NCBI GenBank assembly: GCA_037447655.1
Contig: JBBHKE010000952.1
Coordinates: 64,001-100,739, forward strand
Direction of reading: 5' to 3'
DNA length: 36,739 nucleotides
Source of the DNA: Zygnema cylindricum
Taxonomy: Eukaryota; Streptophyta; Zygnematophyceae; Zygnematales; Zygnemataceae
The position numbers and the translations under genes are program-made. How positions within the stretch are numbered: position 1 is the first letter of the stretch; the number at the start of each line of letters is the position of its first letter. Positions 1-13,258 of this stretch are shown here, piece by piece. The notes beneath the pieces are model-generated. The model did not search any database, was not told where the DNA came from, and saw only the letters and a program-made list of their open reading frames with translations.

Positions 1-102
1 TGTGGGTATTTCGTGAGAGTTTCCTCTTTCTGTATTGATTAATATGGCAACTGCCGGTGCTTCTTCTCCTTCTTCCGGGGCACCAATTGCCTCAGGACAA
101 CA
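1..102 (+). mobile_element. 3' end (U5) of a Copia-type LTR, cut by the window edge
   Basis: The terminus GGACAACA at 95-102 matches the LTR ends at 17626, 28910 and 32542 (all ACAACA), and satellite begins at the next base. An ATG at 44 opens a frame rich in Ala, Ser, Gly and Pro that runs 59 nt, without a stop, to the LTR end. It finishes in Gly-Gln plus two bases, the same phase as in the other LTRs, where the frame ends Glu-Gln plus CA. The rest of this element lies outside the window. That it is an LTR end is inferred from the shared terminus and shared coding phase, because its sequence is otherwise diverged from the other LTRs. Confidence 0.75.
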
Positions 103-2400
103 TAAGTTAGACAACCATTATTGTTAGCGCAAACACTTTGTGTAATTTTGGTAACAATTCGTGTTAGCGCTAACAATTTGTGTAAGTTAGGTAACAATTC
201 TTGTTATCGCTAACTGTTTGTATAATTCAGGTAACAATTCTTGTTATCGCTAACAATTTGTGTAATTTAGGTTACAATTTTAGTTATCGCTAATTTTTTG
301 TGTAACTTAGGTTAAAATTCTTGATATCGCTAACAATTTGTGTAATTTAGGTAACAATTCCTGATATCGCTAACAGTTTGTGTAAGTTAGGTTACCATTC
401 TTTTAAGCACTAACAGTTTGTGTAAGTTAGATAACATTTCTTGTTATCGCTAACTGTTTGTGTAATTTAGGTTATAAATCTTGTTATTGCTAACAGTTTG
501 TGTAATTTAGGTAATACTTCTTGTTATCGCTAACTGTTTGTGTAATTTAGGTAATACTTCCTGTTATCACTAACAGTTTCTGTAATTTAGGTAACAATTC
601 TTGTTATCGGTAACAGTTTGTGTAAGTTAGGTAACAATTCGTGTTAGCGCTAACAGTTTGTGTACTTTATGTATAAATTCCTGTTATCGCTAACAGTTTG
701 TGTAATTTAAGAAACAATTCTTGTTATCGCTAACTGTTTGTGTAGTTTAGGTAAGAATTTTTGTTATCGCTAACAATTTGTGTAATTTTGGTAACATTTC
801 TTGTTATCGCTAACTGTTTGTGTAATTTAGGTAACAATTCTTGTTATCGCAAACAATTTGTGTAATTTAGGTAACAATTCTTTTTATCGCCAACTGTTTG
901 TGTAATTTAGGTATCAATTCTTATTATCGCTAACAGTTTGTGTAAGTTAGGTAACAATTCGTGATAGAGCTAACAGTTTGTGTAAGTTAGGTAACCATTA
1001 TTGTTAGCGCTAACAGTTTGTGTACTTTAGGTAACAATTCTTGTTATGGATAACTGTTTGTGTAATTTAGATAATATTTCTTGTTATTGCTAACTGTTTC
1101 TGTAATTTAGGTAACAATTCTTGATATCGCTAACAGTTTGTGTAAGTTAGGTAACAATTCCTGTTATCGCTAACTGTTCGTGTAATTTAGGTTACAATTC
1201 TTGTTTTAGCTAACAGTTTGTGTAATTTAGGAAACAATTCTTATTATCGCTAACAGTTTGTGGAAATTAGGTAACATTTCTTGTTATCCCTAATAGTTTG
1301 TGTGAGTTAGGTAACAATTTTTGTTAGCCCTAACAGTTTGTGTACTTTAGGTAACAATTACTCTTATGGCTTACTGTTTGTGTGAGATAGGTAACCATTT
1401 TTGTTAGCGCTAACAGTTTGTGTACTTTAGGAAACAATTCTTGTTATCTCTAATAGTTTGTGTAAGTTAGGTTACAATTCTTGTTATAGCTAACAGTTTG
1501 TGTAATTTAGGTAACAAATCTTGTTATCGCTAACACTTTGTGTAAGTTAGGTTACCATTATTGTTAGCGCAAACACTTTGTGTAATTTTGGTAACAATTC
1601 ATGTTAGCGCTAACAATTTGTGTAAGTTACGAAACAATTTTTGTTATCGCTAACAGTTTTTGTTAGTTAGGTAACCATTTTTGTTAGCGCTTACAGTTTG
1701 GTTAAGTTAGATAGCAATTCTTTTTATCGCAAACTGCTTGTGTACTTTAGGTAACATTTCTTGTTATAGCTAACAATTAATGTAATTTAGGTTAATTAAT
1801 CTTGTTATCGCTAACCGTTTGTGTAATTAAGGTAACCCATCTTGTTATCACTAACTGTTTGTGAAATTAAGGTGAAAATTCTTGTTATCGCTAACAGTTT
1901 GTGTAATTTACTTAACAATTCTTGTTTTTGCGCACAGTTTGTGTAATTTAGGTAACAATTCTTGTTATCGCTAACAATTTGTGTAATATAGGTAGCAATT
2001 CCTGTTAGCGCTAACTGTTTCTGTAAGTTTGGTAACAATTCCTGTTAGCGCTGAGAATATGTGTAAGTTAGGTAACAGTCCCTGTTATCGCTAACAGGTT
2101 GTGTAGGTTAGGTAACCATTATTGTTAGCGTTAACAGTTTGTGTAAGTTTGATAACAATTCCCGTTATCGCTAACAGTTTGTGTAATTTAGGTAATAAAT
2201 CTTGTTATCGCTAATAGTTGGTGTAAGTTAGGTAACAATGCGTGTTATCGCTAATTGTTTGTGTAACTTAGGTAACTATTATTGTTAACACTAACAGTTT
2301 GGTATTTTATACAATTCCTCTTATCGCTAACTGTTTGGGTGAGTTAGGTAACCATTTTTGTTCTCGATAACAGTTTGTGTAATTTAGGTGAAAATTCTTG

Positions 2401-3330
2401 CTATCGCTAACAGTTTTAACCATTTTTGTTAGCCCTAACAGTTTGTTTAAGTTGGATAACAATTCGTGTTATTGCTAACAGTTTGCGTCAGTTAGGTAAC
2501 AATTCATGTTAGCGTTAACAGTTTGTGTAAGTTAGGTAACATTTCTTGTTATCGCTAACAGTTTGTTTAAGTTAGGTAACCATCATTGTAAGCGCAAACA
2601 CTTTGTGTAATTTTGGTTACAATTTTTGTTATCTCTAATTGTTTGTGTAACTCAGGTTGCAATTCTTGATATCGCTAAATGTTTTTGTAATTTAGATAAC
2701 ATTTCTTGTTATCGCTAACTGTTAGTGTAATTTAGGTAAGAATTCTTGTTATCGCTATTAATTTGTGTAATTTAGGTTATAAATCTTGTTATCGCTAACT
2801 GTTTGTGTAATTTAGGTAACAATTCTTGTTATCGCTAAAAATTTGTGTAATTTAGGAAACAATTCTTGTTATCGCTAACTGTTTCTGTAATTTAGGTAAT
2901 AATTTTTGTTATCACTAACTGTTTGTGTAATTTAGGAAACATTTCGTGTTATCGCTAACTGTTTGTGTAATTTAGGTAAAAGTTATTTTTATCGCTAAAT
3001 ATTTGTGTAATTTAGGAAACAATTGTTGTTATCGCTAACTGTTTGTGTAATTTAGGTAATAATTCTTGTTATCGCTAACAGTTTGTGTAAGTTAAGTAAC
3101 AATTCGTGTTAGCGCTAACAGTTTGTGTAAGTTAGGTAACAATTCCTGTTATCGCTAATAGTTTGTGTTATTTCGGTAACCATTCTTGTTAGCGCTAACT
3201 TTTTGTGTAATTTAGGTAACAATTCTTGCTATCGCTAACAGTTTTAACCATTTTTGTTAGCCCTAACAGTTTGTGTAAGTTGGATAACAATTCCTGTTAT
3301 TGCTAACAGTTTGTGTAAGTTAGGTAACAA
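2401..3330 (+). repeat. Duplicated satellite block with shared truncated monomer
   Basis: A truncated joint, CAGTTTTAACCATTTTTG followed by TTAGCCCTAACAG, occurs at about 2411 and again 828 bp later at about 3239. The following TTGGATAACAATTC variant is also shared. The same rare indel plus shared neighbours indicates one event copied by block duplication rather than two independent deletions. Confidence 0.7.
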
Positions 3331-6300
3331 TTCCTGTTATCGCTAACAGTTTGTGTAAGGTAGGTAACCATAATTGTTAGCACTAACCATTTGTGTAATT
3401 TAGGTAACAATTCTTATTATCGCTAACAATTTGTGTAATTTAGGTTACAATTCCTGTTATCACTAATAGTTTGTGTAATTTAGGTATAATTCTTGTTATC
3501 ACTAACTGTTTCTGTAATTTAGGTAACAATTCTTATTATCGCTAACAGTTTGTGTAATTTAGGTTACAATTATTGTTATCGCTAATAGTTTGTGTAATTT
3601 AGGTAACAATTCTTGTTATAGCAAATAGGTTGTGTAATTTAGGTTAGAATTCCTGTTATCGCCAATAGTTTGTGTAATTTAGGTTACAATTCTTGTTTTC
3701 GCTAAGTGTTTATGTAATTTAGGTAGAAATTCTTATTATCGCTAACAATTTGTGTAATTTAGGTAACAATTCTTATTATCGATAACAGTTTGAGTTATTT
3801 GGGTAACAATTCTTGTTATCGCTAATAGTTTGTATAATTTAGGTAATAATTATTGTTATCGCTAATTGTTTGTGTAATTTAGGTATCAATTCTTATTATC
3901 TCTTACAATTTGTGTAATTTAGGTAACAATTGTTGTTATCGCTAACAATTTGTGTAATTTGGGTAACAATTCTTGTTATCGCTAACTGTTTGTAAAATGT
4001 AGGTATCAATTCTTGTTATCGCTAACAGTTTGAGTAATTTAGGGAACAATTCTTGTTATCGCTAATAGTTTGTGTAAGGTAGGTAACCATAATTGTTAGC
4101 GCTAACAATTTGTGTAATTTAGGTAACAATTCTTATTATCGCTAACAGTTTGTGTAATTTAGGTTACAATTATTATTATCGCTAACAGTTTGTGTAATTT
4201 AGGAAACAATTCTTGTTATCACTAACTGTTTGTGTAATTTAGGTAACGATTCTCGTTATCGCTAACAGTTTGTGTAAGTTAGATAAAAATTCTTGTTATC
4301 GCTAACAATTTGTATAATTAAGGTTACAATTTGTGTTATCGCTAATAGTTTGTGTAATTTAGGTAACAATTCTTGTTATCGCTAACTGTTTATGTAATTT
4401 AGGTAACAATTCTTATTATCGCTAACAATTTGTGTCATTTAGGTAATAATTCTTGTTATTGCTAATAGTTTGTGTAATTTAGGTAACAACTCTTATTATC
4501 GCTAACAGTTTTGTGTAAGTTAGGTAACCATTATTGTTAGCGCTAACAAATTGTGTAATTTAGGTAACAATTTTATTTATCGCTAATAGTTTGTGTAATT
4601 TAGGTTACAATTCTTGTTATTGCTAACAATTTGTGTAATTTAGGTAACAATTCGTGTTATCGGTAACAGTTTGTGTAATTTCGGTAACCATTTTTGTTAG
4701 CGCTAACAATTTGTGTAATTTAGGTAACAATTCTTATTATCGCTAACAGTTTGTGTAATTTAGGCTACAATTCTTGTTATCGCTAACAGTTTGTAAAATT
4801 TAGGTAACAATTCATCTTATCGCAAACAGTTTGTGTAATTTAGGTAACAGTTATTGTTATCGCTAACAGTTTCTGTTATTTAGGTAACCATTGTTGTAAT
4901 CGCTAACAGTTTGTGTAAGTTAGATAACAATTTCTGATATCGCTAACTGTTTGTGTAATTTAGGTAACAACTCCTGTTATCGCTAACATTTTGTGTAACT
5001 TAGGTAAACATTCTTGTTAGCGCTAACAGTTTGTGTAATTTAGGTAACAATTATTGTTATCGCTAATAGTTTGTGTAATTTAGTTAACAATTCTTGTTAT
5101 CGCAAACAGTTTGTGTAATTTAGGTTACAATTCCTGTTATCGCCAATAGTTTGTGTAATTTAGGTAATAATTCTTGTTATCACTAATTGTTTATGTAATT
5201 AAGGTAACAATTTTTGTTATCGCTAATAGTTTGTATAATAAAGGTAACAATTTTTGTTATCGCTAATAGTTTGTATAATAAAGGTAAAAATTCTTGTTGT
5301 CGCTAAGTGTTTGTGTAATTTTGCTAACAATTATTGTTATCGCTAACAGTTTGAGTAATTTAGGTAACAGTTCTTATTATCGCTAACAGTTTGTTTAATT
5401 TAGGTAACAATTTATATTATCGATAACAGTTTGAGTTATTTAGGTAACAATTTTTGTTATCGCTAACTGTTTGTGTTATTTAGGTAACCATTGTTGTTAG
5501 CGTTAACAGTTTGTGTAAGTTAGATAAAATGTCTTGTTATAGCTAACAATTTGTGTAATTTAGGTTACAATTCCTGTTGTTGCTAATTGTTTGTGTAATT
5601 TAGGTAACAATTCTTGTTATCGCTAATTGTTTGTGTAATTTAGATAACAATTATTGTTATTGTTGACAGTTTGTGTAAGTAAAGTAAACTTTTTTGATAC
5701 CGTTAACAGTTTGTGTAATTTAGGTAACAATTCATGTTATCGCTAATAGTTTGTGTAATTTCGGTAACCATTGTTGGTATCGCTAACAGTTTGTGTAATT
5801 TAGGTAACAATTCTTGTTATCGCTAACAATTTCTGTAATTTAGGAAACAATTCTTGTTATCGTTAACTATTTGTGTAATTTTGGTTAAAATTCTTGTTAT
5901 CGCTAAGAGTTTGTGTAATTTAGGTAGCAATTCCTGTTATTGCTATCAGTTTGTGTAATTTAGGTAACAATTCTTGTTATCGCTAATAGTTTGTGTAAGC
6001 TAGGTAACATTTCTTGTTAGCGTTAAAAGTTTGTATAATAAAGGTAAAAATTCCTGTTATCACTAACTGTTTATGTAAAAAAGGTATAAATTCTTGTTGT
6101 CGCTAACTATTTGTGTAATTTTGCTAACAATTATTGTTATCGCTAACAGTTTGAGTAATTTAGGTAACAATTCTTGTTATCGCTAACAGTTTGTGTAACT
6201 TAGGTAACCATTTTTGTTAGCCCTAACAGTTTGTGTAATTTAGATAACAATTCCTGTTATCACTAACAGTTTGAGTAATTTAAGAAACAATTCTTGTTAT

Positions 6301-6621
6301 CGCTAAGAGTTTGTGTAATTTAGGTAACAATTATTGTTATCGCTAACTGTTTGAAAAATTTAGGTATCAATTCTTATTATCGCTAACAGTTTGAGTAATA
6401 TAGGGAACAATTCCTGTAATCGCTGACAGTTTTGTGTAAGTTAGGTTACCATTATTGTTTGCGCTAACAATTTGTGTAATTTAGGTAACAATTTTTATTA
6501 TCGCTAACAGTTTGTGTAATTTAGGTTACAATTCTTGTTCTCGCTAACAGATTGTGTAATTTAGATAACAATTCTTGTTATTGATAACAGTTTGTGTTAC
6601 TTAGGTTATAATTCTTGTTAT

Positions 6622-7780
6622 CGCTACAATTTGTTTGATTTAGGTAAAAAATCTTATTATCGCGAATTGTTTGTGTAATTTAGTTGACAATTCTTGTTAG
6701 CGCTAACTGTTTGTTTAAGTTAGATAACAAAACCTGTTAGCTCAAACAGTTTGTGTAATTTAGATAACACTTCCTGTTATCGATAAATGTTTGTGTATTT
6801 TAGGTAACAATTCTTGTTATCGCGAATTGTTTGTGTATTTTTGGTGAGAATTGTTATTATCGCTAACTGTTTTTGTAATTTAGGTAACAATTCTTGTTAT
6901 CGCTAACAGTTTGTGTAATTTAGGTAACAATTTTTTTTATCCCTAACAGTTTGTGTAATTTAGTTAACAATTCGTGTTATCGTTAACAGTTTGTGTAAGT
7001 TAGGTAACAATTATTGTTATCGCTAACAGTCTGTGCAATTTAGGAAACAATTCTTGAAATCGCTAACTGTTTTTGTAATTTAGGAAACAATTCTTGTTAT
7101 CGCTAAAAAATTGTGTAATTTAGGTAACAATTCTTGTTATCGCTACAGTTTGTTTGATTTAGGTAAAAATTCGTATTATCGCGAATTGTTTGTGTAATTT
7201 AGGTGACAATTCTTGTTATCGCTAATTGTTTGTGTATTTGAGGAAACAATTCTTGTTAGCGCTAACTGTTTCTGTAAGTTAGATTACAAAACCTAGAAGC
7301 GCAAACAGTTTGTGTAATTTAGATAACACTTCCTGTTATCGATAAATGATAATGTGTTTTAGGTAACAATTCTTATTATCGGTAACTGTTTTTGTAATTT
7401 AGGTAACAATTCTTGTTATCGCTAACAATTTGTGTTATTTGGGTTACAATTCTTGTTATCGCTAAGAGATTGTGTAAGTTAGGTAACAATTATTGTTATC
7501 GCTAACAGTCTGTGTAATTTAGGTAACAATTTTTGTTATCGCTAACAATTTGTGTAATTTAGGTAACAATTTTTGTTATCGCTAAGAGTTTGTGTAATTA
7601 AGGTAAAAATTTTTTTATCGCTAACAGTTTGTGTTATTTAGGTAACAATTCTTGTTATCGCTACAGTTTGTTTGATTTAGGTAAAAAAATTTATTATCGC
7701 GAATTGTTTGTGTAATTTAGGTAACAATTATTGTTATCGCTAAGTGTTTCTGTAATTGAGGTTACAATTCTTGTAATCAT
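6622..7780 (+). repeat. Higher-order repeat of about 519 bp (13 monomers)
   Basis: A variant monomer pair beginning CGCTACA(A/G)TTTGTTTGATT, followed by a TTATCGCGAATTG unit, occurs at 6622, 7141 and 7659, giving spacings of 519 and 518 bp. The first two copies also share downstream rare variants: ACAAAACCT at 6727 and 7286, then AACACTTCCTG, then GATAAATG. The second copy carries one extra 40-bp monomer between these landmarks (559 = 519 + 40). The third copy matches for only about 120 bp. Confidence 0.75.
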
Positions 7781-8990
7781 TAACAATTTGGGTAATTTAG
7801 GTTACAATTCTTTATATCGCTAACAGTTTGTGTAATTTAGGTTAAAATACTTGTTATTGCTAACTCTTTGTGTAATTTAGGTCACATTTCTTGTTATCAC
7901 TAACAGTTTCTGTAATTTGGGTAACAATTCTAGTTATCGCTTACAGTTTGTGTAATTTAGGTCTAATTTCTTTTTATCGCTATCTATTTGTGTAATTAGG
8001 GTAACAATTCTTGTTATTGCAATAGTTTGTTTAGTTTAGGTAACAATTTTTGTTATCGCTAATTGTTTGTGTAATTTAGGTAACAATTCTTGTTATCGCT
8101 AATTGTTTGTGTGATTTAGGTGACTATTCTTGTTATCGCTAATTGTTTGTGTAATTAAGGTAACATTTCCTGTTATCGCTAACAGTTTGTGTAATTTAGG
8201 TAACAATTCTTGTTATCGCTAATTGTTTCTGTAATTTAGGTAACAATTCATGTTATAGCTAACAGTTTGTGTAATTTAGGTAATAATTCTTGTTATCGCT
8301 AATTGTTTCTTTAGTTAAGGTCAAAATTCTTGTTATCGCTAACACTTTGTGTAATTTAGGTAACAATTTTTGTTATCGCTAACTGTTTGTGTAAATTGGG
8401 TAACAATTCTTGTTAGCGCTAACAGTTTGTGTAAGTTAGGTAACAATTCTTGTTATCGCTAACAGTTTGTGTAATTTAGATAACAATTCTTGTTATCGCT
8501 AACTGTTTATGCAATTAAGGTAACAATTTTTGTTACCTCTAACAATTTGTATAATTTAGGTCACAATATTTGTTACCGTTAACTGTTTGTATAAATTAGA
8601 TAACCATTATTGTTAGTGATAACAGTTAGTGTAAGTTAGATAACAATTCCAGTTATCGTTAACTATTTGTGTTATTTAGGTAACAATTCATATTTTCCCT
8701 ATCAGTTTGTGTAATTTAGGTAATAATTCATGTTATCGCTAACTGTTTGTGTAATTTAGGAAACAATTCTTGTTATCGCTACGCTAACATTTTGTGTAAG
8801 TTAAATAACAATTCATGTTATCGCTAACAGTTTGTGTAACTTAGGTAACCATTCTTGTTAGCGCTTACAGTTTGTGTAATTTAGATAACAATTCTTATTA
8901 TCGTTTACAATTTGTGTAATTTAGGTAACAATTCTTGTTATGGATAACAGTTTGTGTAACTTAGGTAACCATTCTTGTTAGCGCTTATAG

Positions 8991-9640
8991 TTTGCATCAT
9001 TTAGATAACAATTCCTATTATTGCTAACTATTTGCATAAGTTAGGTAACAACTCCTGTTAGCGCAAACAGTTTGTGTAATCAAAATAACAATTCCTGTTA
9101 TCGTAAACTGTTTGTGTAATTTAGGTAACAATTGTTGTTATCGCTAACAATTTGTGTAAGTTAGGTAGCAATTCCTGTTAGCACTAACATTTTGCATAAG
9201 TTAGGTAACAATTACTGTTAGCGCAAACAATTTATGTAATTTAGATAACAATTCCTTATCGCTAACTATTTGTGAAATTTATGTAACAATTTTTGTTATT
9301 GCTAACAGTTTGTGTAATTTAGGTAACAATTTATATTATCGTTAGCAGGTTGTGTAATTTAGGTAACAATTCTTGTTATCGCTACCTATTTGTGTAATTT
9401 AGGTAACCATTCTTGTAAGCGGTAACAGTTTGTGTAAGTTAGATAACAATTCTTATTATCGTTAACAATTTGTGTAATTTAGGTAACAATTCTTGTTATC
9501 GATAAAAGTTTGTGTAACTTAGGTAACTATTCTTGTTAGCGCTTACAGTTTGCATCATTTAGATAACAATTCCTATTATTGCTCTCTATTTGCATAAGTT
9601 AGGTAACAATTCCTGTTAGCGCAAATAATTTAGGTAACAA
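8991..9640 (+). repeat. Higher-order repeat of about 558 bp (14 monomers)
   Basis: The rare variant TTTGCATCATTTAGATAAC, followed by CCTATTATTGCT and a TTTGCATAAGTTAGG unit, occurs at 8991 and 9549, 558 bp apart. A related block lies near 11700. This marks a second multi-monomer duplication inside the array. Confidence 0.65.
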
Positions 9641-11950
9641 TTCCTGTTAGCGCTTACAGTTTGTGTAACTTAGGTAACCATTCTTGTTAGTGCAAACAAT
9701 TTGTATAATTTAGATAAAAATTCCTGTTATCGCAAATTGTTTGTGAAATTCAGGTAACAATTCTTGTTATCGCTAACAGTTTGTGTAATTTAGGTAACAA
9801 TTATTGTTATCGATAACTGTTTGTGTAATTTAGGTGGCAATTCTTGTTTTCGCTAACTCTTTGTGTAATTTAAGTAACAATTTTTGTTATCGCTAACAGT
9901 TTGTGTAATTTAGATAACAATTCTTGTTATCGCTAATTGTTTGTGTAATTTAGGAAACAATTCTTGTTAATCGCTAATTGTTTGTGTAATTTTGGTAACA
10001 ATTCCTGTTACAGTTTGTGTAAGTTAGTAAACAATTCCTGTTATCGGAAACAATTTGTGTAATTTAGATAACAATTCTTGTTATCGCTAACAGTTTGTGT
10101 AATTTAGGTAACATTTTTTGTTATCGCTAACTTTTAGGTAAAAATTCCTCTTATGCTAACAGTTTGTGTAAGTTAGGTAACCATTATTGTTAGCGCTAAC
10201 AATTTGTGTAAGTTAGATAACAATTCTTGTTATCGCTAACTGTTTGTGCAATTTAGGTAACAATTTTTGTTATCGCTAACTGTTTGTGTAATTTAGGAAA
10301 CAATTCTTGTTATCGCTAACTGTTTGTGAAATTTAGGTAAAAATTCCTGTTATCGCTAACAATTTGTATAAGTTAGGTAACAATTCTTGTTATCGCAAAC
10401 AGTTTGTGTAATTTAGAAAACAATTTCTGTTAGCGCTAATTGTTTGTGTAAGTTAGGTCACAATTCGTGTTATTGGTAAAAATTTGTGTAAGTTAGGTAA
10501 CCATTATTGTTAGCGCTAACAATTTGTGTAAGTTAGATAAAAATTCTTGTTAGCGCAAACAGTTTGTGTAATTTAGATAACAATTCTTGTTATCCCTAAC
10601 TGTTTGTGTAATTTAGGTAACAATTCCTTTTATCGCTAATAGTTTTTGTAATTTAGGTAACAAATCTTGTTACTGCTAACAGTTTGTGTAAGTTAGGTAA
10701 GCATTGTTGTTAGCGCTAACAGTTTGTGTAAGTTAGATAACAATCCCTGTTACCGCTAAGAGTTTCAGTAAGTTAGGAAACAAAAACTGTTAGCGTAAAC
10801 TGTTTGTGTAATTTAGGAAACAATTCTTGTTATCGCTAACTGTTTATGTAATTTAAGTAACAATTCATGTTATTGCTTACAATAGGTGTAAGTTAGGTAA
10901 CAATTCATGTTATTGCTAACAGTTTGTGTAACTTAGGTAACCATTCTTGTAAGTGCTTACAGTTTGTGTAATTTAGGTAAGAATTCTTGTTATCGCTAAC
11001 AATTTGTGCAAGTTAGGTAACAATTCCTATTATCGCAAACAATTTGTGTAATTTAGATAACAATTCCTGTTATCGCTAACTGTTTGTGTAATTTAGGTAA
11101 CAATTCTTGTAATCGCTAACAGTTTGAGTAAGTTAGGTAACAATTCATGTTATTGCAAACAGTTTGTGTAATTTAGATAACAATCCTGTTATCGCTAACA
11201 GTTTGTGTAATTTAGGTAACAATTCTTGTTATCGCTAACAGTTTGTGTAAGTTAGGTAAGAATTCATATAAGCGCTAATTGTTTGTGTAATTTAGATAAC
11301 AATTCCTATTATCGCTAACAATTTGTATAATTTAGGTAACAATTCTTGTTATCGCTAACAGTTTGTGTAACTTAGGTATCCTTTCTTGGTATCGCAAACT
11401 ATTTGTGTCATTTAGGTAACAATTTTTGTTATCGCTAACTATTTGTGAAATTATGGTAACAATTCTTGTTATCGCTAACAGTTTGTGTAATTTAGGTAAC
11501 AAATTTTGTTATCTCTAATAGTTTGTGTAAGATAGGTAAGCATTTTGGTAAGCCCAATCAGTTTGTGTAAGTTTGATAACAATTCCTGTTATCGCTAAAA
11601 AATTGTGTAAGTTAGGTAAAAATTCATGTTATCGCTAACAACTTGTGTAACTTAGGTAACCATTCTTGTTAGCGCTTACAACTTGTGTAATTTAGATAAC
11701 AATTCCTATTATTGCTAACAATTTGCATAAGTTAGGTAACAATTCCTGTTAGCGCAAACAGTTTGTATAATTTAGATAAAAATTCATGTAATCGCAAACT
11801 GTTTGTGTAATTCAGGTAACAATTCTTGTTATCGCTAACAGTTTATTTAATTTAGTTGACAATTCTTGTTGTCGCTAACAATTTGTGTAATTTAAGTAAC
11901 AATTCCTGTTATCGTTAACAGTTTGCGTAAGTTAGGTAACAATTCTTGTT

Positions 11951-12310
11951 AGTGCAAACAATTTGTGTAACTTAGGTAACCATTCTTGTTAGTGCAAACA
12001 ATTTGTATAATTTAGATAAAAATTCCTGTTATCGCAAACTGTTTGTGTAATTCAGGTAAGAATTCTTGTTATCGCTAACAGTTTGTGTAATTTAGGTAAC
12101 AATTCCTGTTATCGCTAACAATTTCTGTAACTTAGGTAACCATTTTTGTTAGTGCAAATAATTTGTATAATATAGATAAAAATTCCTGTTATCGCAAACT
12201 GTTTGTGTAATTCAGGTAACAATTCTTGTTCTCGCTAACAGTTTGTGTAATTTAGGTAGCAATTCTTGTTCTCGCTAACTAGTTATGTAATTTAAGTAAC
12301 AATTTTTGTT
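11951..12310 (+). repeat. Four-monomer (160-bp) higher-order unit
   Basis: The block AGTGCAAA(C/T)AATTTGTATAA, then GATAAAAATTCCTG, then ATCGCAAACTG, then TTCAGGTAA starts at 11991 and again at 12151, exactly 160 bp apart. Related blocks begin at 9689 and near 11751. Four adjacent monomers are therefore copied together at the right end of the array. Confidence 0.7.
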
Positions 12311-12346
12311 ATCGCTAACTGTTTGTGTAATTTAGGTAAGAATTCT

Positions 12347-12356
12347 NNNNNNNNNN
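12347..12356. other. Assembly gap (10 N)
   Basis: Ten N bases separate the 40-bp satellite from the truncated left end of the first Copia element. A fixed count of ten suggests a placeholder of unknown true size. The missing 5' LTR, primer site and Gag N-terminus of the element would lie here if they survive. Confidence 0.98.
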
Positions 12357-12439
12357 TATTTTCGAGAAGGACTTGTAATCGGAAAAGTATTAGTGAAAAT
12401 TACCTAAAGGTCTATAGTTAACGGAAAAAGTAAAAATAG

Positions 12440-13258
12440 GCTCTGTATCGATTCAGGAGTCTATATTTTTTAAACTCTTACCTTGCTCGGACGCATAAAA
12501 AGAATCTGGTACTGCCTAGTCTAAGTAGGTCGCTTGGTAGGTTATATAGATTTTCTAATTGTAAGAGCAACTTTTTTATATCTGAGGACTTAGCTATGTC
12601 TCGGATAAAAATGAAAAAGGCAATTGATATCTGGAAATCCATTAAAAGTGATTATGAAAAGGCTAATGTTCAGGAAGAGCTTTTATTGGCTAGAAAAAAT
12701 TGGGACTATAAGTACACTGGCGGTACAATGGCTGAATATTCTAACAAATTTCGTATCCTTGTAGATGCACATGCTTCTGCAGGTGGGGTGTTTCCTCAGT
12801 TTCAACAGGCAGCATTGCTCATGAGGGGTCTTCCTTGTAGTATGAAAGGAGCATCAGACATGCTCAAACAGAAAGATAAAGCTAGCTGGACTTTACAGTT
12901 AGCCATCAATATTTTACTAGAGGAGGAAGCTACGTCTACAATTCTCAATGTTGACCAAGTACAGGCTTTTAGTTCAGACTTCGGAAAGAAAGGTCTGTTT
13001 AATCAGCAATGTAATCAGTTTAACCAGTTCAGACACTTTAATCAGGGTGGAAATAGACAATCAAACAATGCATGTTTTTATTGTAGTGAGAGAGGTCATG
13101 GATACAGATTCTGTCCTAAACTTAAACAAGCTAACGATACAGGTTTATACAGGCCAAAAAGTGACCACAAAGTCAGTTTTACAAAAGCTTCACGGGGCAT
13201 ACACCTTATAGCAATGCACTGTTTTCAGCTTTTTCATCACTCCAGGACGAGACTCTGA
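12440..13258 (+). pseudogene. gag: Copia Gag fragment with CCHC zinc knuckle
   Basis: Gag forms the virus-like particle and packages element RNA. The frame is open from 12440, after a TAG at 12437. The ATG at 12596 is internal, because the codons before it (reading F-F-I-S-E-D-L-A-M) align with L-L-I-S-K-E-L-G-M in element 2. Counting from that Met, the WKSIK and YKYTGGTMAEY stretches, FQQAALLMRGLP near residue 75 and the zinc knuckle (Cys160, Cys163, His168, Cys173, spacing CX2CX4HX4C) are typical of Copia Gag of the UBN2/retrotran_gag type. A Gln/Asn-rich linker precedes the knuckle. After about residue 190 the frame slips. The product would lack the Gag N-terminus, so this is a fragment rather than a gene. 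Confidence 0.9.

Larger units (their letters stand above)
103..12346 (+). repeat. 40-bp tandem satellite, about 306 monomers
   Basis: The period is 40 bp, so the pattern realigns every 120 bases. Each monomer holds CTAACAGTTTGTGTAA, then TTTAGG, then the dyad TAACAATTCTTGTTA (6-bp arms, 3-bp centre), then TCGC. Two subtypes are interspersed. The common one has AATTTAGG, ACAATTCTTG and TTATCGC. The other has AAGTTAGG, ACCATTATTG and TTAGCGC, the last giving a perfect GTTAGCGCTAAC palindrome at the monomer joint. Monomers differ by scattered substitutions and occasional indels, for example a truncated unit near 2411. Nothing in it looks genic. The short open frames on either strand arise because three monomers equal 120 bp. 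The array ends at an assembly gap, so its true length is unknown. Confidence 0.97.

Noticed and set aside
1811-2038. 75-codon minus-strand open frame
   Set aside because: It lies wholly in 40-bp satellite; three monomers equal 120 bp, so frames can persist and the product simply repeats.
103-12346. CRISPR-like regular repeats
   Set aside because: The 40-bp units are contiguous and every position varies only slightly; there are no unique spacers and the context is eukaryotic retrotransposons.
103-12346. Insect telomeric TTAGG repeat
   Set aside because: TTAGG occurs once per 40-bp monomer and is never tandem.
12948-13211. 87-codon frame overlapping gag
   Set aside because: A shadow of Gag in another frame with no domain; the Gag frame carries the zinc knuckle.
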